A DNA stretch of 64,000 nucleotides from Hydractinia symbiolongicarpus (lineage: Eukaryota; Cnidaria; Hydrozoa; Anthoathecata; Hydractiniidae): assembly GCF_029227915.1 (NCBI RefSeq), contig NC_079884.1, forward strand, positions 24,242,001 to 24,306,000, written 5' to 3'. The number at the start of each line of letters is the position of its first letter. Position 1 is the first letter of the stretch. Below are positions 35,801-47,409 of the stretch, piece after piece. The position numbers and the translations under genes are program-made. Below the pieces are notes generated by a model. It did not search any database. It worked only from the letters and a program-made list of their open reading frames with translations, and was not told the origin of the DNA.

Positions 35801-38800
35801 AAGCTATTGTACATGTGTACAAAGATGTATTGCATGTGCAGTTCGCACAATCCCAATATGTGAAACTTCATGTAAAAAAACAAATTTGAAATGTCAATTT
35901 GAACCCATTTAAAAGCTACCAACGAATGATACGGAATTTTCTTTTTGTGTCTGGGTCCCTGTATTCTATTAAAAATTGTCTCACAAGTTTTAATTTTATT
36001 GCAAAGGTTAATATTTTGAATTTTAAAGCATACAAATCCTTTTTTATATATGGAAAAAGGTACCACTGTCGTAAGAAAACAATGCATTAAGAAAAAAATT
36101 AGTGCAAGTAATTCAACCCATGCTCGCAGAAATATAAACACTAGATTACTATCATTTTTATTGTTTTAAATAATACATAAATAAATAAACAAATAAACAA
36201 CAAAAATGACCTACTGATGATGCACTAATCAATTCTGTTGATAATCCAAGAAATTTATGAAAGGCTTGGAATGTGACCTGCTGCAACCGTAGCATGACAA
36301 TCTAAAAGACAACAAATTGATGAAAATAATCATAAAATAGCGACTATTCCGTTCAATAAAACCAAAAATATCTTTATACGTCATTTTGCAAACTTGGTAA
36401 TATGTTTAAAATAAGCAAGGTTAAGTAAACAAAATTAAAACCACTTACTTACTTGTGTCATCCACCTTATAACACTTTGGATTTCCTTATTGGTTCGGAG
36501 TAAAAATGTGATATGATCATAGAAACTAACAATTCCGGCTCCCCAATTTTATTTTGCAAACCAACCAACAAAATTAATTCTTATGCAGATTTTATATACT
36601 GTTTTGCATAATTGTCAACTTTTCCATTAGACACCATTGTACAAAATTTGTACTACCCCGTACCTTTCCGTCCTTAAATGTTGGCAATTAAAACCACTTA
36701 AAATTCTATGAAATCCTTGTAATTATAGAAATGTAAAAACATCAAATGAGATTATGATTAGAACTTAAAACTTACAACACACGTTTACTTCGTCAAAGGA
36801 GCCTTATGCAAATTACGACATGTGATTAACCCAATTTTTTTGGGTTTCTTAGATTTCACATAAAAATCGGGAAAGATCATTTCTTGGGGGTGATTTCCAC
36901 CAATTAAAATATTTTAAAACAGAACAATATAGTGACCGCTCACATTATAATATGCTCAACCCTTTCTAGACTGATTTGGGTAAATCCAAGCAAAATTTTT
37001 ATTATTCTAACCTGTACTATGCGAACTAAAGACTCAGGATGATCTTCAAACACTTTTTTGAATGCACGAGACGGCAACCTGGAAATAAAAACAGCTGAAC
37101 TTAGAACAGAAAGATAGAATGTTGGTATAGACAAATAAGAATTGATATCTATTACGACAAACTTACATCAAAATTTGCGAATCTGTGGCTGCTCTAATTA
37201 AAATTGAGTATTTATATGAAGAGTTTCCCTAACAAGAAAAAGAATAAAATTCATCATGACATCATCAAACGAGAGAACAACAAGACTGAATAAACAAAAA
37301 ATAATGATCACAAAACAGAAAATTCATATTAGATCCCATATTATATTTCATTTTTTAAAGATACTTTATAAAATGGACTGGAGCTGTTGCTTTTTGTATG
37401 TGGGTACTCTTTAAGAAAAGAGAATACAACATCGGTTAGGCAAATGCCAGAAATGTTTATTATAATTTACTTTATCAATTTTCAATGCTTTATTGTTTTA
37501 TTAATGCTGACTTTGTAAAGTTTACTTATTCTCAAACAAAATTTTCCTTGCATCAAAAAGTTTTCACAACTAAAAATTCTGTCACGAAAAAATGTTGTCC
37601 AAATATAAATTACAAAAAAGCTTCTTTGTACGAAAATTTGAATGCTGAACAAAAATATTTGTCTAAAATTTTTGTCTGAGAAATAAATTAGTACTGACCA
37701 TGAAACACAAATAAAAAAATTATTCTGAAAATGACAAAAACGATTTTCGCAAAATATTTCTTCAATGTCTTATTTTCATTAAAAAATAATTTTTAGGAAA
37801 TATCAACTGTATTAAAGATGTGCAAAAATTAGTTACAATAAATAAAGAAACAAAGAAAGTAAACTTACTCTGATTGCATCAAGGATATTCATCACACTAT
37901 GTATATTATCACCAGCTTTTACTTTCTTCAACAGCATCTCTGTTCCTTTCTGAAAGAGCAAAACCAAAACAAATAAACCCACAGAGAGACATGAACTTCA
38001 ATAATCAAATGATCTGTCAACACATGTTTATACATAAAGACTATCTATAACAAGCAAATAGGAAATGTAGAGATAAGCAAAATTGCATAAGCATTCCATG
38101 CCCTTTTCCGTCAGACTGTTACGCCATCAAATTTGAAAAAATTTGTTATTGTCATTTTATGACTGTAAATAAAACTGTGGAATGCACTTGATGATTGGAT
38201 AACTTTTTTCCTGAAAGTATCGAAACATGCTGGCTTTGCCTAAATAAGAGTTCGTTGACTTGCTGGCCTCACACAGTTCATATAACTGTTTTTCTTGTTG
38301 AAAATTTGTCAGTATGCTTCCTGACAACCAAACTTAATCAATACACCACAAAAGAGCAAATCAATATTATTTTTTTACTAAGAAAAAATTTATCCATACA
38401 AAATGCTGTGATACTACTGATACACTCAATAATGAACTCAATTTAAATTAAGATGGCAAATTATTATGTCATACCTTATCGACAAGATATAAATTAATTT
38501 GCCCTGATTGTACAATATATATACATTCTTCCATCTAAAAAAAGGAGATAGTAGCAGTTGCAAAAAAACTTGAATGCACCATGCAAAGAACACACACAGA
38601 ATGTTTTTTCATTCAGAAAATTAATAATCTAACAGGTAGGTTTTTGTAGATCAAAGGTGTAGGTGACAAAATGACTTGTAAAAAAAAGCAAACTAAATCA
38701 TTATAAATCATAAAAATGCTTACTGATCCAGGTCGAAACAACACTTTTCCCATCGGTAAAGACTTGGTCACAATGTACTTGCAAAGCTCGAAAAATAGTG

Positions 38801-41800
38801 GCTTGTTAAAATGTCCAAAGACTCTAAAACATTAAAGTTCATTGTGTCAAACCAATGTTTTTGTATGTTTGAGCCTTATTATTCTTAGAAATTCTGATCT
38901 TTTGTTTCTTTAAACATTGCTCAAAAATTGACATTTTGCAATGGCGTGTAAAAAAATGTAGTTAAATGCAAAAGGCTAATTATACAGAAAAAAAATTAAA
39001 GTTGTACGACTCAACAAAAAGTAATATCGCTTTTTAAAAATGTTCACAATTAATTACATTACAATAAGGTGTACAATTAAGGTCTACTTTAAGAAAAAGA
39101 ACAAAGGCTCCTAAAGTGGAAATTTGTTTTTCTAAAAATGAAAAATACACAATTTCTACAAATTTAGGGAATAATTTTTTTAAATTAGACAAAAACTAAT
39201 TGCCATATAGATTTATCCCCTTAATATGGAAATGACCCAAGGAATACAATACAACAGAGGTTGAATTTTAAAAGCAAATGCCAGACAATTTTATACAGTA
39301 AAACTTTTCTTCTTTTGTGATATGTTGAACAAAGAAATATTAATGTGACAGTTTTTAGAGGTTTTTGACCTTCATAAACATTTTTACTTCACCTGATATG
39401 GATGCTTATTGTTTCAAAATATGTAAATAATACTTGTAGAGACAACTTCAATCAATGTCCATACCTTACACTTTTTAACATATACATGACTTCTGCAGGC
39501 AAATGTGTCTCACTGCTAGTTGCCTAAACAAAAGGAAAATATTGTTGTAAGTCTTAAAAAACTTGATATGTTTAAAAAGAATTTGTGTACAAGGTTAAAA
39601 AGGTGCATGGATACATCAGCTCAGTTTAAAACAAATTTATACCAATGGTGAACAATGATTTGTACTTACACAACCGCGGCACACAACAAATAGACTACCT
39701 CATTGAAATCAGCTTCTAAGAGTGCTGCAGGGGGTTCCTTCATCATACGAATTGACTCATTATCCTGACGTTTAAGGAATCTATAAATTTGAATTACATG
39801 AGTTTTTTATAAGAATTTTAAAATTTAGATAACAATTTTATTGGGCTAACATTATATATTCTCTGCACCTTCTTATATATGTGTATTTTGAGATGTGTAT
39901 TCTACTTCGGAACATAAAAACGTGCCATATCCATGTCTGGACATCGCAGGTGAAGAAATGTCATGTCTGATGTAGATGTTGGATTTGATTAGATATATAG
40001 ATATATACATAGTTGTAAACAAAGAAACTTAATATTAACTTGTTTTATTATCAAAATTCACTTTGAGGAAACCTACAATTTTTTTTGTGTGTGTTTATTA
40101 CATCAAACAACAAGTTTTATATTAAAAAAGCAAATTTAAGTACAAATCCAACCTGGCGAAACCAGACTCGCGTCTTCGTCTTCTCCGTTTCACAGGTGGA
40201 TCTGCACCAGGTAAAACTTCATCTTTAAATTCACGAACCTAAAACATGAACTGCGTTACATATTTTTCACTTCCAAGATCTCAATTATATAAAATACAAT
40301 AATTACCTTTCGAAGCATTTTTGTTGTGTAAAACCTGATCTGATCCCTTTTCCGAAATCTTGCTTTGTGGAGTTGTTCCTTAGAACTACTTGAAATATCA
40401 CCGCCATTTGTGACTGCAGTAGAGAAACAAAAAACATTGACATATTATTTACCATTGTAATTTTGCATCAATATTAAAAGCACAGCATTTTTCCTATCTT
40501 TTTAATGGATAGAATAGATAGAATATTTTTACTAAAAGCCATCTAATTGTGAATAAAAAAATTAAAGAAAAGCTAAAGACCCAGTAATAACTGTTTCAAA
40601 TTAGGCATTCACATTAAAGAGAAATCATACCAAAACTAGTTGAAACAGCCTGTGCAATAGCTTTCAGAAGAACAATGAAACAAAATAAATGATTTCAGGT
40701 TTCGAAGGTGTTAGCAAATACTCATACTATAGCAAAAAAAAAATAGTATACAAAGATATTTAGGGTTTAAGGCTTTTTAAAGACATCATTCACCCGTCGT
40801 TCAAAAAAGATGGGTTGAACCAGATTTAAGGAATTCAACTAATTTTTAATTTTGTCCCCAGGTGGTCCGAGGTTACCAACGTGGGAGATGATGTCAGTTA
40901 TTTCCAACCGTGTTCAAGTTATTTAGTCTTAAATTTTAAGTGCAATGCAATTGCTTCACTAATTCAATTAAAATACATTGACACCAATCTAATTTAGGTT
41001 AAAAGTAACCTTTAAAAAATATATATATAGGTGTGTGTGCTTGACTAGAATTATCATTGTTACCCTTTCTTTTTCTGCAACACCAAACAATGCAAGAAAT
41101 CAAAACTGCAACTAGCAAAGTCAGACAACCAACAGCAACATATTTCTACAAAAAAGACAAATCACTATAAAATGCAAAGATTATATAGCTCAATTTCAAA
41201 CTTAAGAAAAGATTAAGAAAAATTGGACTTGTGTCATTTTTGTGATGGAAATAGGACTCAAAGCTTCCAAACACCAAACTTTATGGCCACCCTATGGCCA
41301 GCAATAGTAAGACTCAAATTACACTGGCCAATTTTAAGTCCAGTGTAATAAACTGTTTTGTAAAACCTGTTATCATGTTTTTTGTTTGCTTTCTATTTTG
41401 CTAAGACATGAGCAGTAAATATTCTTATCTGTACTTAAGAATCAATTGTTTGTTTAGATACAAGTTCTTGACACATGCTTTTGTGGGTAAGACATTCTAT
41501 TTTGAAAAAGAATTTATATTTACAATTTATTAGGATGAATTGACTAATATGAAAGGGCAAATCTGTGTGTATAAAAAAATGTAATTTCATATCTAGAACA
41601 CAACTTATCATATCCTAGTATGGCCAACTTATTAATTTTTGATATGTACAGGGTTTTAAAATCATTTTTGAGCTACTTTCTAAATGAAAAGCAGTTTTAA
41701 ATCGTTTTGTAAGAAAGTTTGAAGTGTAAATAATATTTATAACTTTACTAATAACTAGAAAACACATAGGTCTTTCATCTATATTATAATACCTGTATAT

Positions 41801-42448
41801 ACATCTGTCTGCCATGCAAAATGGTATTACAAGTAGTGAAACGGGCACAATGCTGTATAAAAGCAAGGGCAAACTCATGGATTTTTCCACGCGCCATTGA
41901 CTAGTGTTTTTCAATTTTTAAAATTGCCCAGTCTTAAGGTGACTGATTACGGTGCTAGCTAGAAATTCACAGTTAAGCCTGTTAGACCCAAATTGTAAAG
42001 TTTTGTTGATTCTTCCAGAGGAAGGCCAATATTAGTGCCTGGAGGAAATGTTTTTGAATTTATATGGTGAGAGATACGTGAAAAACTCTCCTGACACTAA
42101 TTCCTTGTGATATTAACCAAGGATTTTAAATCAATAAACTCATATCATTTTGTTGGTGCATGCTTTGACAAATAAAAAATTAAAAAGCATAATGCAATAA
42201 ATGAATTTTTGACAGACTTGGCCAAGTAGGTTTTGAGGCACAACTACATTAGTTTAGGGAAAAATTAGTTAAGTCATTAGAAAAATTAAATATTTGATTG
42301 GGAAAGTAAACTGGCTAACACCCTGCCAATGTCATACACAAAAAACATTACTTACGTTAAAGTCACTTGCAATAACGATAGCCACAGCATCCTTTATTGT
42401 GTCTTCAAGCAACTTGAGCTTGTCAGTTTGCTCACTGTCCTGACTCAT
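23885..42448 (-). CDS. PNPLA6: Neuropathy target esterase / patatin-like phospholipase 6/7 (lysophospholipase)
   Basis: An ER-anchored serine lysophospholipase that deacylates (lyso)phosphatidylcholine. Forty-two coding exons sum to 1348 codons plus stop. Exons in transcript order: 42448-42356, 41145-41064, 40660-40631, 40413-40307, 40238-40153, 39780-39699, 39523-39465, 38823-38724, 38534-38475, 37949-37869, 37228-37167, 37078-37012, 36301-36215, 35323-35041, 34950-34676, 34541-34464, 34390-34322, 34122-33989, 33433-33302, 32877-32754, 32676-32627, 32245-32182, 32071-31984, 31527-31423, 31346-31283, 31150-31036, 30461-30408, 30336-30196, 29049-29002, 28914-28880, 28777-28700, 28532-28489, 28397-28285, 28004-27941, 27722-27670, 27591-27522, 27129-27013, 26184-26036, 25566-25454, 25062-25023, 24442-24332, 24124-23885. 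One membrane helix (about 32-52) precedes basic VKRRRRRR. Cyclic-nucleotide-binding-like domains lie at about 181-303, 520-640 and 640-765 ([21 protein letters not shown]). The patatin domain has [16 protein letters not shown] (Ser1003) and DGG (Asp1123). Length is close to the vertebrate proteins. The 30-nt third exon has a weak acceptor and is the least certain. The gene could equally be called PNPLA7; it looks like the single pre-duplication type. Confidence 0.95.
24534..24660 (-). mobile_element. Helitron-like element, 3' member of a head-to-tail pair
   Basis: On the minus strand it starts TATGTTTAATAATACC directly after the CTAG of the neighbouring copy and ends with the hairpin around CCCGTTGATTTTCTCACGGG, then TCAACGACTAG, followed by T. 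Intronic in PNPLA6. Confidence 0.7.
24661..24760 (-). mobile_element. Helitron-like element, 5' member of the pair, 5' end uncertain
   Basis: It ends with the hairpin CCCTGTGGTTTTTTCCACGG, then GTTAACGACTAG. The family 5' end is not recognisable, so the upstream limit is approximate. Confidence 0.55.
27170..27430. repeat. TTCGCGAA-type dispersed repeat
   Basis: Repeated TTTCGCGAAAG, TCTCGCGAAATCA and AATTCTCGCAAAAAT motifs in the PNPLA6 intron between exons 37 and 36. Same family as 955-1400. Confidence 0.6.
29322..29817. mobile_element. MITE of about 496 bp with TAATTCCTCTTTTTAG terminal inverted repeats
   Basis: The left end ACCATAATTCCTCTTTTTAG and the inverted right end (ACCGTAATTCCTCTTTTTAG) match over about 20 bp with one mismatch. 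Inside each end are runs of C alternating with TTATTTA or TTAATAAG. No ORF. Intronic in PNPLA6. I could not define a target duplication. Confidence 0.7.
30039..30163 (-). mobile_element. Non-autonomous Helitron-like element
   Basis: 125 bp on the minus strand, starting TCTATAGTAAAATACCCG after an A, with GTCTGTCTGTCATGCAAAAT and AAGTAGCGAGGTGCTCGCAA inside, a hairpin (CCGTGGATTTTTTCACGG) and ACTAG followed by T. Intronic in PNPLA6, 33 bp from exon 28. Confidence 0.8.
41778..41904 (+). mobile_element. Non-autonomous Helitron-like element
   Basis: 127 bp starting TCTATATTATAATACCTG after an A and ending ATTGACTAG before a T. The terminal hairpin is decayed (TCATGGATTTTTCCACGCG). It lies in intron 1 of PNPLA6, antisense to the gene. 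Confidence 0.8.
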
Positions 42449-44303
42449 TTTAAACACTTCAGTTTACATGATGGCTACCATTTATAATTTTATATTATCT
42501 AATGCGTAGAACACAAAAAAATAAATATCATTCAAACTTTTTTCAAGTAAACATTGAATTTTTAAAAAATTTAAAGCAATTTATGAGGGAAAAAAGATAC
42601 CGCTCTCACAGAAGGAAGAGTCCTTCTTTCCGTGAGAGTTGTATCTGTGGTGTATGGGTACATGAAAACAATATCTTTGCTTAGGACGTAAGGTGCTGTA
42701 TACAGAGATAACATGAAATATGTCGGTAGACGAAAAAATTACATTATTTTTAGACAGGAAATGAGTAATATGATGTACAGACTGAAACAAATATGAAACA
42801 CAGTAAAACAGTATCGACTGAGTTAAAATCAAATTATCAGTTTATTGGTGCTACAATATTGATTTTACATTCCTTCTGTATTTACTTTGAATGTTTCTTG
42901 CAATTTAGCTAAATTTAAAACTGTATGATATTATTGTAGCTATATTATTATTTAGAAAAAAGTAATTTTATTATTGTAAAAACGTTTTAAAGATAAGTAA
43001 TTCATTGTTTAAATAAATTTCAGTTTTTAATCATCATCCTTATTATTCTCAAACGCCCCTTTACCTAGTAGGATGGGTTTTATATTTGAAATACTGCCAA
43101 AAAACAAAACAAAAGTATTGCATCAACCATGCCTGCTTAGTTAATGGAGACAATACTAGACCAATATTTTTTTAAAACCTAGTTTCATGTATTATAATAA
43201 TAATATTGATTTTTACTGAAATCTTTTATTTTTTATTCTGACAAAACTTAGTGTAGAAAATTTGACAAAATCTGTTATTTCGATAATATGCACCATAAAG
43301 TTTGTGACATCAACACATGACTTAGCAATTCACCAAAATAAATTTACACCAAAATGAACTTAATGGTTATTCTTAAACTAGAAAGAATTATACATTTAAG
43401 TAAAACACTTTATTGAAAATCTAAAACCAATTTGTCAAAGGATTTTTAGCAAAAGTTTTTTACTGCATCTAATACTAACAAAATATTTATTAAAATATTT
43501 AAGTTTGCCTTCACCCTGGTAAGGAATTCAGTGCCAACCTGAATTTTTTATCATTTAATTAAGTACATGCCCTCTAATAGAGGGAATGGCGTTTTAATAA
43601 ATAGCTTTTCAATAAAGAAAATAGTGCCTGCATGATAAAATGTGTACGTTAATTATAACTGCGTATGCAATCATGTATATGCACATAGCCTTATTTCACT
43701 TACTTGTTTATTTTTTCACCCTATAATCTATTGTTCAGTTCTTTTTTACACACACTACTTTTCACTTTTGATAAAAAGTTTATCGCCCTGCACTATTTTA
43801 TTGACCTGGTTGGGCATCCATGGCAAACCCAAATATTTTACGTTCAGCCTAAACATACATATAAGTCAAGAAATACTAATATAATATAATATATTTTTTA
43901 TAAAATATAATAAATTTATTTCAAAACATAAATATAAATCAGTGTATTCTTTATATAATTAGAAATTCCACCTTCCAACTCTCCACAATAAAAGCAATAT
44001 ACAGGATGACTCCATATTCATATGAAATTTGCCTCCTTTCACTCTATTCAATTTAATCACAAAACGAAAGTAACACCATGTTAAATAACTAACTTTTAGT
44101 ATTATGTCATGACAAGACTTGTTAATAACCTGTTAGTTTACAATGACTTCAAATATTCATAAAAATAATAGATTATAAATAAAAACATATATTGAAAATG
44201 TATAATATACTATTATGAATAACTTGTATTTTCAGTGGATCCTTGTTCTTGCAAGTTTATGTAACTCAAAAAGAGAAAAGAAAAAATCATTTTTAAAAAT
44301 TGT
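42449..44303. other. Space between HMG-CoA synthase 3' end and PNPLA6 start
   Basis: AT-rich. It should contain the PNPLA6 promoter and 5' UTR and the HMG-CoA synthase 3' UTR. An imperfect hairpin (CTCTCACAGAAGGA with its inverted partner) lies at about 42603-42638. No coding exon recognised. Confidence 0.4.
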
Positions 44304-45716
44304 TTAATGTTCTTTACCATTCATAAGCACTTCATTTCTGCCGTAATACCGCCGATACTTCTCGTCTACTCTCTTTAAAAAGAATGATCCTGGAAACAAA
44401 TCACCAGATGAACAACTTGGCTCATAATTGCAAGCATTATGATACTTTTCACGGATTTCTAGAATTTCAACGAACTTTTTGGGCTCAACTTCTTTTCTAC
44501 AATCCAACATCACTCTGATATTTTTTAGTGAATCAATTAGGGCATGAAACTTAGGAAGCAACTTTTCGTTAGGACAGAGGGTAACAGAAAACATAGAAGA
44601 TGCCAATCCTGAACCGTAAGAAAACAATACAACGCGTTTCTTTATTAAATCATTCGAATTCATGCTAATAAGTAAACTAACCAAACTACCATACAAAGAT
44701 GCTGTATACATATTTCCAATATTTGTTGCAAGTAATGTAGATGGCTTGGTTTTTGCTTCATAGATGGACTTACTGCATTGCACAGATGTTCTCTCAATTT
44801 CTTTAAACACTAAGGGGTCATCAAATGTTTTGTCTAAAGTAAAGTCTCTATATTTTTCTAATAAACTATACTGAGGCATCAAAGTATTATTATTACCAGC
44901 ATTCATGAAATCGTTTAACATGCATCTTCCTATCGACTTTTCAATAAGTTTACAATACGGTGTGTGGAATACCATATAGTCGATACAATCTAAAGAAAAC
45001 AAATTCTCCTGACCACTGAACTTTGAAAATTTACTCCCATATGCTTGATAGCATTTATCTAAAGCAGATAGATAGCTTTTAACTGAAAGCTGACTATCAA
45101 CAATAGGATATTCTGATGCCAGTTTGGGTTTATAAAAATCATATGCATGCATCATGTGAGTGGCTTTGAGTCCTCTGTCAAATACTATTGGAGCATTTGG
45201 ACCAAGTACAAGGGCAATAGCTCCACCACCACCCGTGCACCGTGCATTTCCTGCAGCATAAACACCGATATCTGCAATAACAACGATTGCTAGTCGTCCA
45301 TCCCAAGAGCTGCTTTCAATCCAGTTGACAGCATTAAAAAGTGCAGATGTACCTCCGTAACAAGCATTAGTCGTGTCAACACCTTCGATGTTGGTATTTC
45401 CAGATTCTTCAAACAGCTGCATCAGCACTGTCTTAACAGACTTAGAATGATCTATGATTGTTTCAGTACCAACTTCCATGCGACCCACATCTTTAGGATC
45501 AATATTTTGTTTATCCATTAAGTTTTGCACAACAGTCAAACACAATGAATTGATATCTTCCTGATCCCCACAAAATCCCATCCGTTTTTGTCCAAGACCA
45601 ATAGTATATTTTCCTTTAACACCATCAAAGGTTTCTAACTTTTCTTGTTCCACAAATAAATAAGGTATATATACCTCACATGCAAGAATACCAACATCCT
45701 CTGGCCAATGTGTCAT
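44304..45716 (-). CDS. HMGCS1: Hydroxymethylglutaryl-CoA synthase
   Basis: Condenses acetyl-CoA with acetoacetyl-CoA to HMG-CoA, the step before HMG-CoA reductase in the mevalonate pathway. 470 residues in one uninterrupted exon. The start aligns with animal cytosolic enzymes and there is no mitochondrial presequence. Catalytic residues are present: Glu85 in EVGTET, nucleophile Cys119 in DTTNACYGGT and His251 in FHTPYCK. Other family signatures are YTIGLGQKRMGFC, NWIESSSWDGR, GNMYTASLYGSL, SYGSGLASSMFS and RVDEKYRRYY. It is shorter than the human cytosolic protein (520), lacking the variable C-terminal region, but ends with the similar NGKEH. The lack of coding introns is unusual beside a 42-exon neighbour. 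A TTTCCAG or TTTTAG acceptor 20-25 bp before the ATG suggests an intron in the 5' UTR. Confidence 0.96.
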   Translation of the reverse strand: MTHWPEDVGILACEVYIPYLFVEQEKLETFDGVKGKYTIGLGQKRMGFCGDQEDINSLCLTVVQNLMDKQNIDPKDVGRMEVGTETIIDHSKSVKTVLMQLFEESGNTNIEGVDTTNACYGGTSALFNAVNWIESSSWDGRLAIVVIADIGVYAAGNARCTGGGGAIALVLGPNAPIVFDRGLKATHMMHAYDFYKPKLASEYPIVDSQLSVKSYLSALDKCYQAYGSKFSKFSGQENLFSLDCIDYMVFHTPYCKLIEKSIGRCMLNDFMNAGNNNTLMPQYSLLEKYRDFTLDKTFDDPLVFKEIERTSVQCSKSIYEAKTKPSTLLATNIGNMYTASLYGSLVSLLISMNSNDLIKKRVVLFSYGSGLASSMFSVTLCPNEKLLPKFHALIDSLKNIRVMLDCRKEVEPKKFVEILEIREKYHNACNYEPSCSSGDLFPGSFFLKRVDEKYRRYYGRNEVLMNGKEH

Positions 45717-46399
45717 AATTGCTTTTATTTAGTGACCTAAAACTGGAAATAAAAACACATATCATTATATAGCCATAGGGAAAACCATCTATCCAATAAT
45801 ATCATATATGGCACCCTTATTATCTAATGCAACAAAACTTTAACAGTTCTAAGATGTATCAATGAGTATTTCTAGTGGGTAGTTGAAACAAGTTCCATTA
45901 GTAACCCGGATTTCCGTAAGTAAACTGATCAGATCTTCTGATCTACTGGGTTATTTAACATGGGGGTTTTACTGTTTCTAAGTATCATTCTTCTAATGAT
46001 GACATAAATAGGAGCACCTTATATTTCTGAGCAGGTCCAGTCAGGGAAATTTACCCCCACATACGTAAATTACTCTGCATGATAATCCAACCATGTGCAA
46101 TGAGAAAAGCTTGTCCAATTATAATTTCAAGGAATAGTTTCATGAAAGAAATTTTACATTTTACAAGCGAAAACATACTAATAAGCCTGTGAGAAAACAT
46201 TTATTTAATTTTCAAACTCCAGTATTTAGAATTTGTTGATTATTCACAAAAAAAGCAATATACAGGATGACTCCATATCCATTAAATGTATGATATCATC
46301 GCAAAGTATTTTTGACGTATTTTCAAAAGCTATAAGCTCTGAATAGTAATTATTTTCTGTCAGCAATTATCTGATAAAACCAATAATAATAAAAATTAT

Positions 46400-47409
46400 G
46401 ATCGTTTCGAGATCGTATCATCATTTTTTAAAATCGTTTACAGATCGTTTCATGAAATGAAGGTGAAACGATTTGAAACTATTGTGAAACGATTGAATTT
46501 TATTTTAAACTGTAAGTTTAAAAATGAAACGAAGTGGAAACGAATGGGATGTAAATGAGAAACGATTCCAAAATTATTTTTGAAAGAAATGCAGAAAACC
46601 TTTTGAAACAAATTTCGAAACGAATTTTAAAGCGGATTGTTCTCCCAAAACAATTAAAAAACAATAAAAAACGTGATAAATTAATTGCTTGAAACTATTT
46701 TCAGACATTTCTTTTTCGTTTTGATAATTTCTAATGATCTATGGCTATGTTTTCGCTTCTTACAATAGCATTTTGATAATTTTTTATGATCGTTTAAGAA
46801 CCATCAAAACACGATCGTAAGAAGCAAAAACATCGCTGCAGATCGTTTAAAAATTATCAATACTCGATCGTAAGAAGCTAAAACATCGCCCTAGATTGTT
46901 TAAATCCATAAAAACAGGATTGTAGGAAGCTAAAACATCGCCGTACGTCGTTTAAAACTAAAAAACGAGATCGTAGGAAACTGTAGATTGTCTAAAAATT
47001 ATCAAAACATGATGGCAGGAAGTGAAAACATTGCCATAGATCGATGTATATGGATATTATAAATAATTTGATAATAAAATCTCTTTAAAAATTGGTGCGT
47101 GTGATAAACATAGCGATAATGGTGTTAAATTTTGAAACGATTTGAACTGAAATGAATTTAACAAACTGTTGAAACGAATTGATTTTGATATTGTGAGACG
47201 ATTAGGAAACGAATACGAAACAATTGCAAAAAAATTTTCGTTACAACAAAATGATTTTAAACTATTTTGAAAAGAATTGAAACAAATTTGAAACGATTTT
47301 TTGGGCAAAAAAATATTTTAAATTTGTTTTATATTCGTATAGTGATCGCTTCAAAAAAAATTATACAAATTAAAATTAATAATTTTTGAAATGATCGTGG
47401 AGACGATCC
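46400..47409. mobile_element. Terminal-inverted-repeat element of about 1 kb with internal minisatellite
   Basis: The ends GATCGTTTCGAGATCGTATC and, inverted, GGATCGTCTCCACGATCATT form imperfect terminal inverted repeats of about 30 bp. Between them are many GAAACGATTT/GAAACGAATT motifs and an array of about 54-bp units (46733-47043). No ORF of note. Probably a non-autonomous element, or a remnant of one; superfamily unknown. Confidence 0.55.
46733..47043. repeat. Minisatellite of about 54-bp units, first unit inverted
   Basis: Five diverged units of the form GATCGTTTAAAAATTATCAA, then GATCGTAAGAAGCTAAAACAT, then CGCCGTA. The stretch 46733-46787 is the same unit in reverse orientation, so the array begins with an inverted copy. 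Confidence 0.7.
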
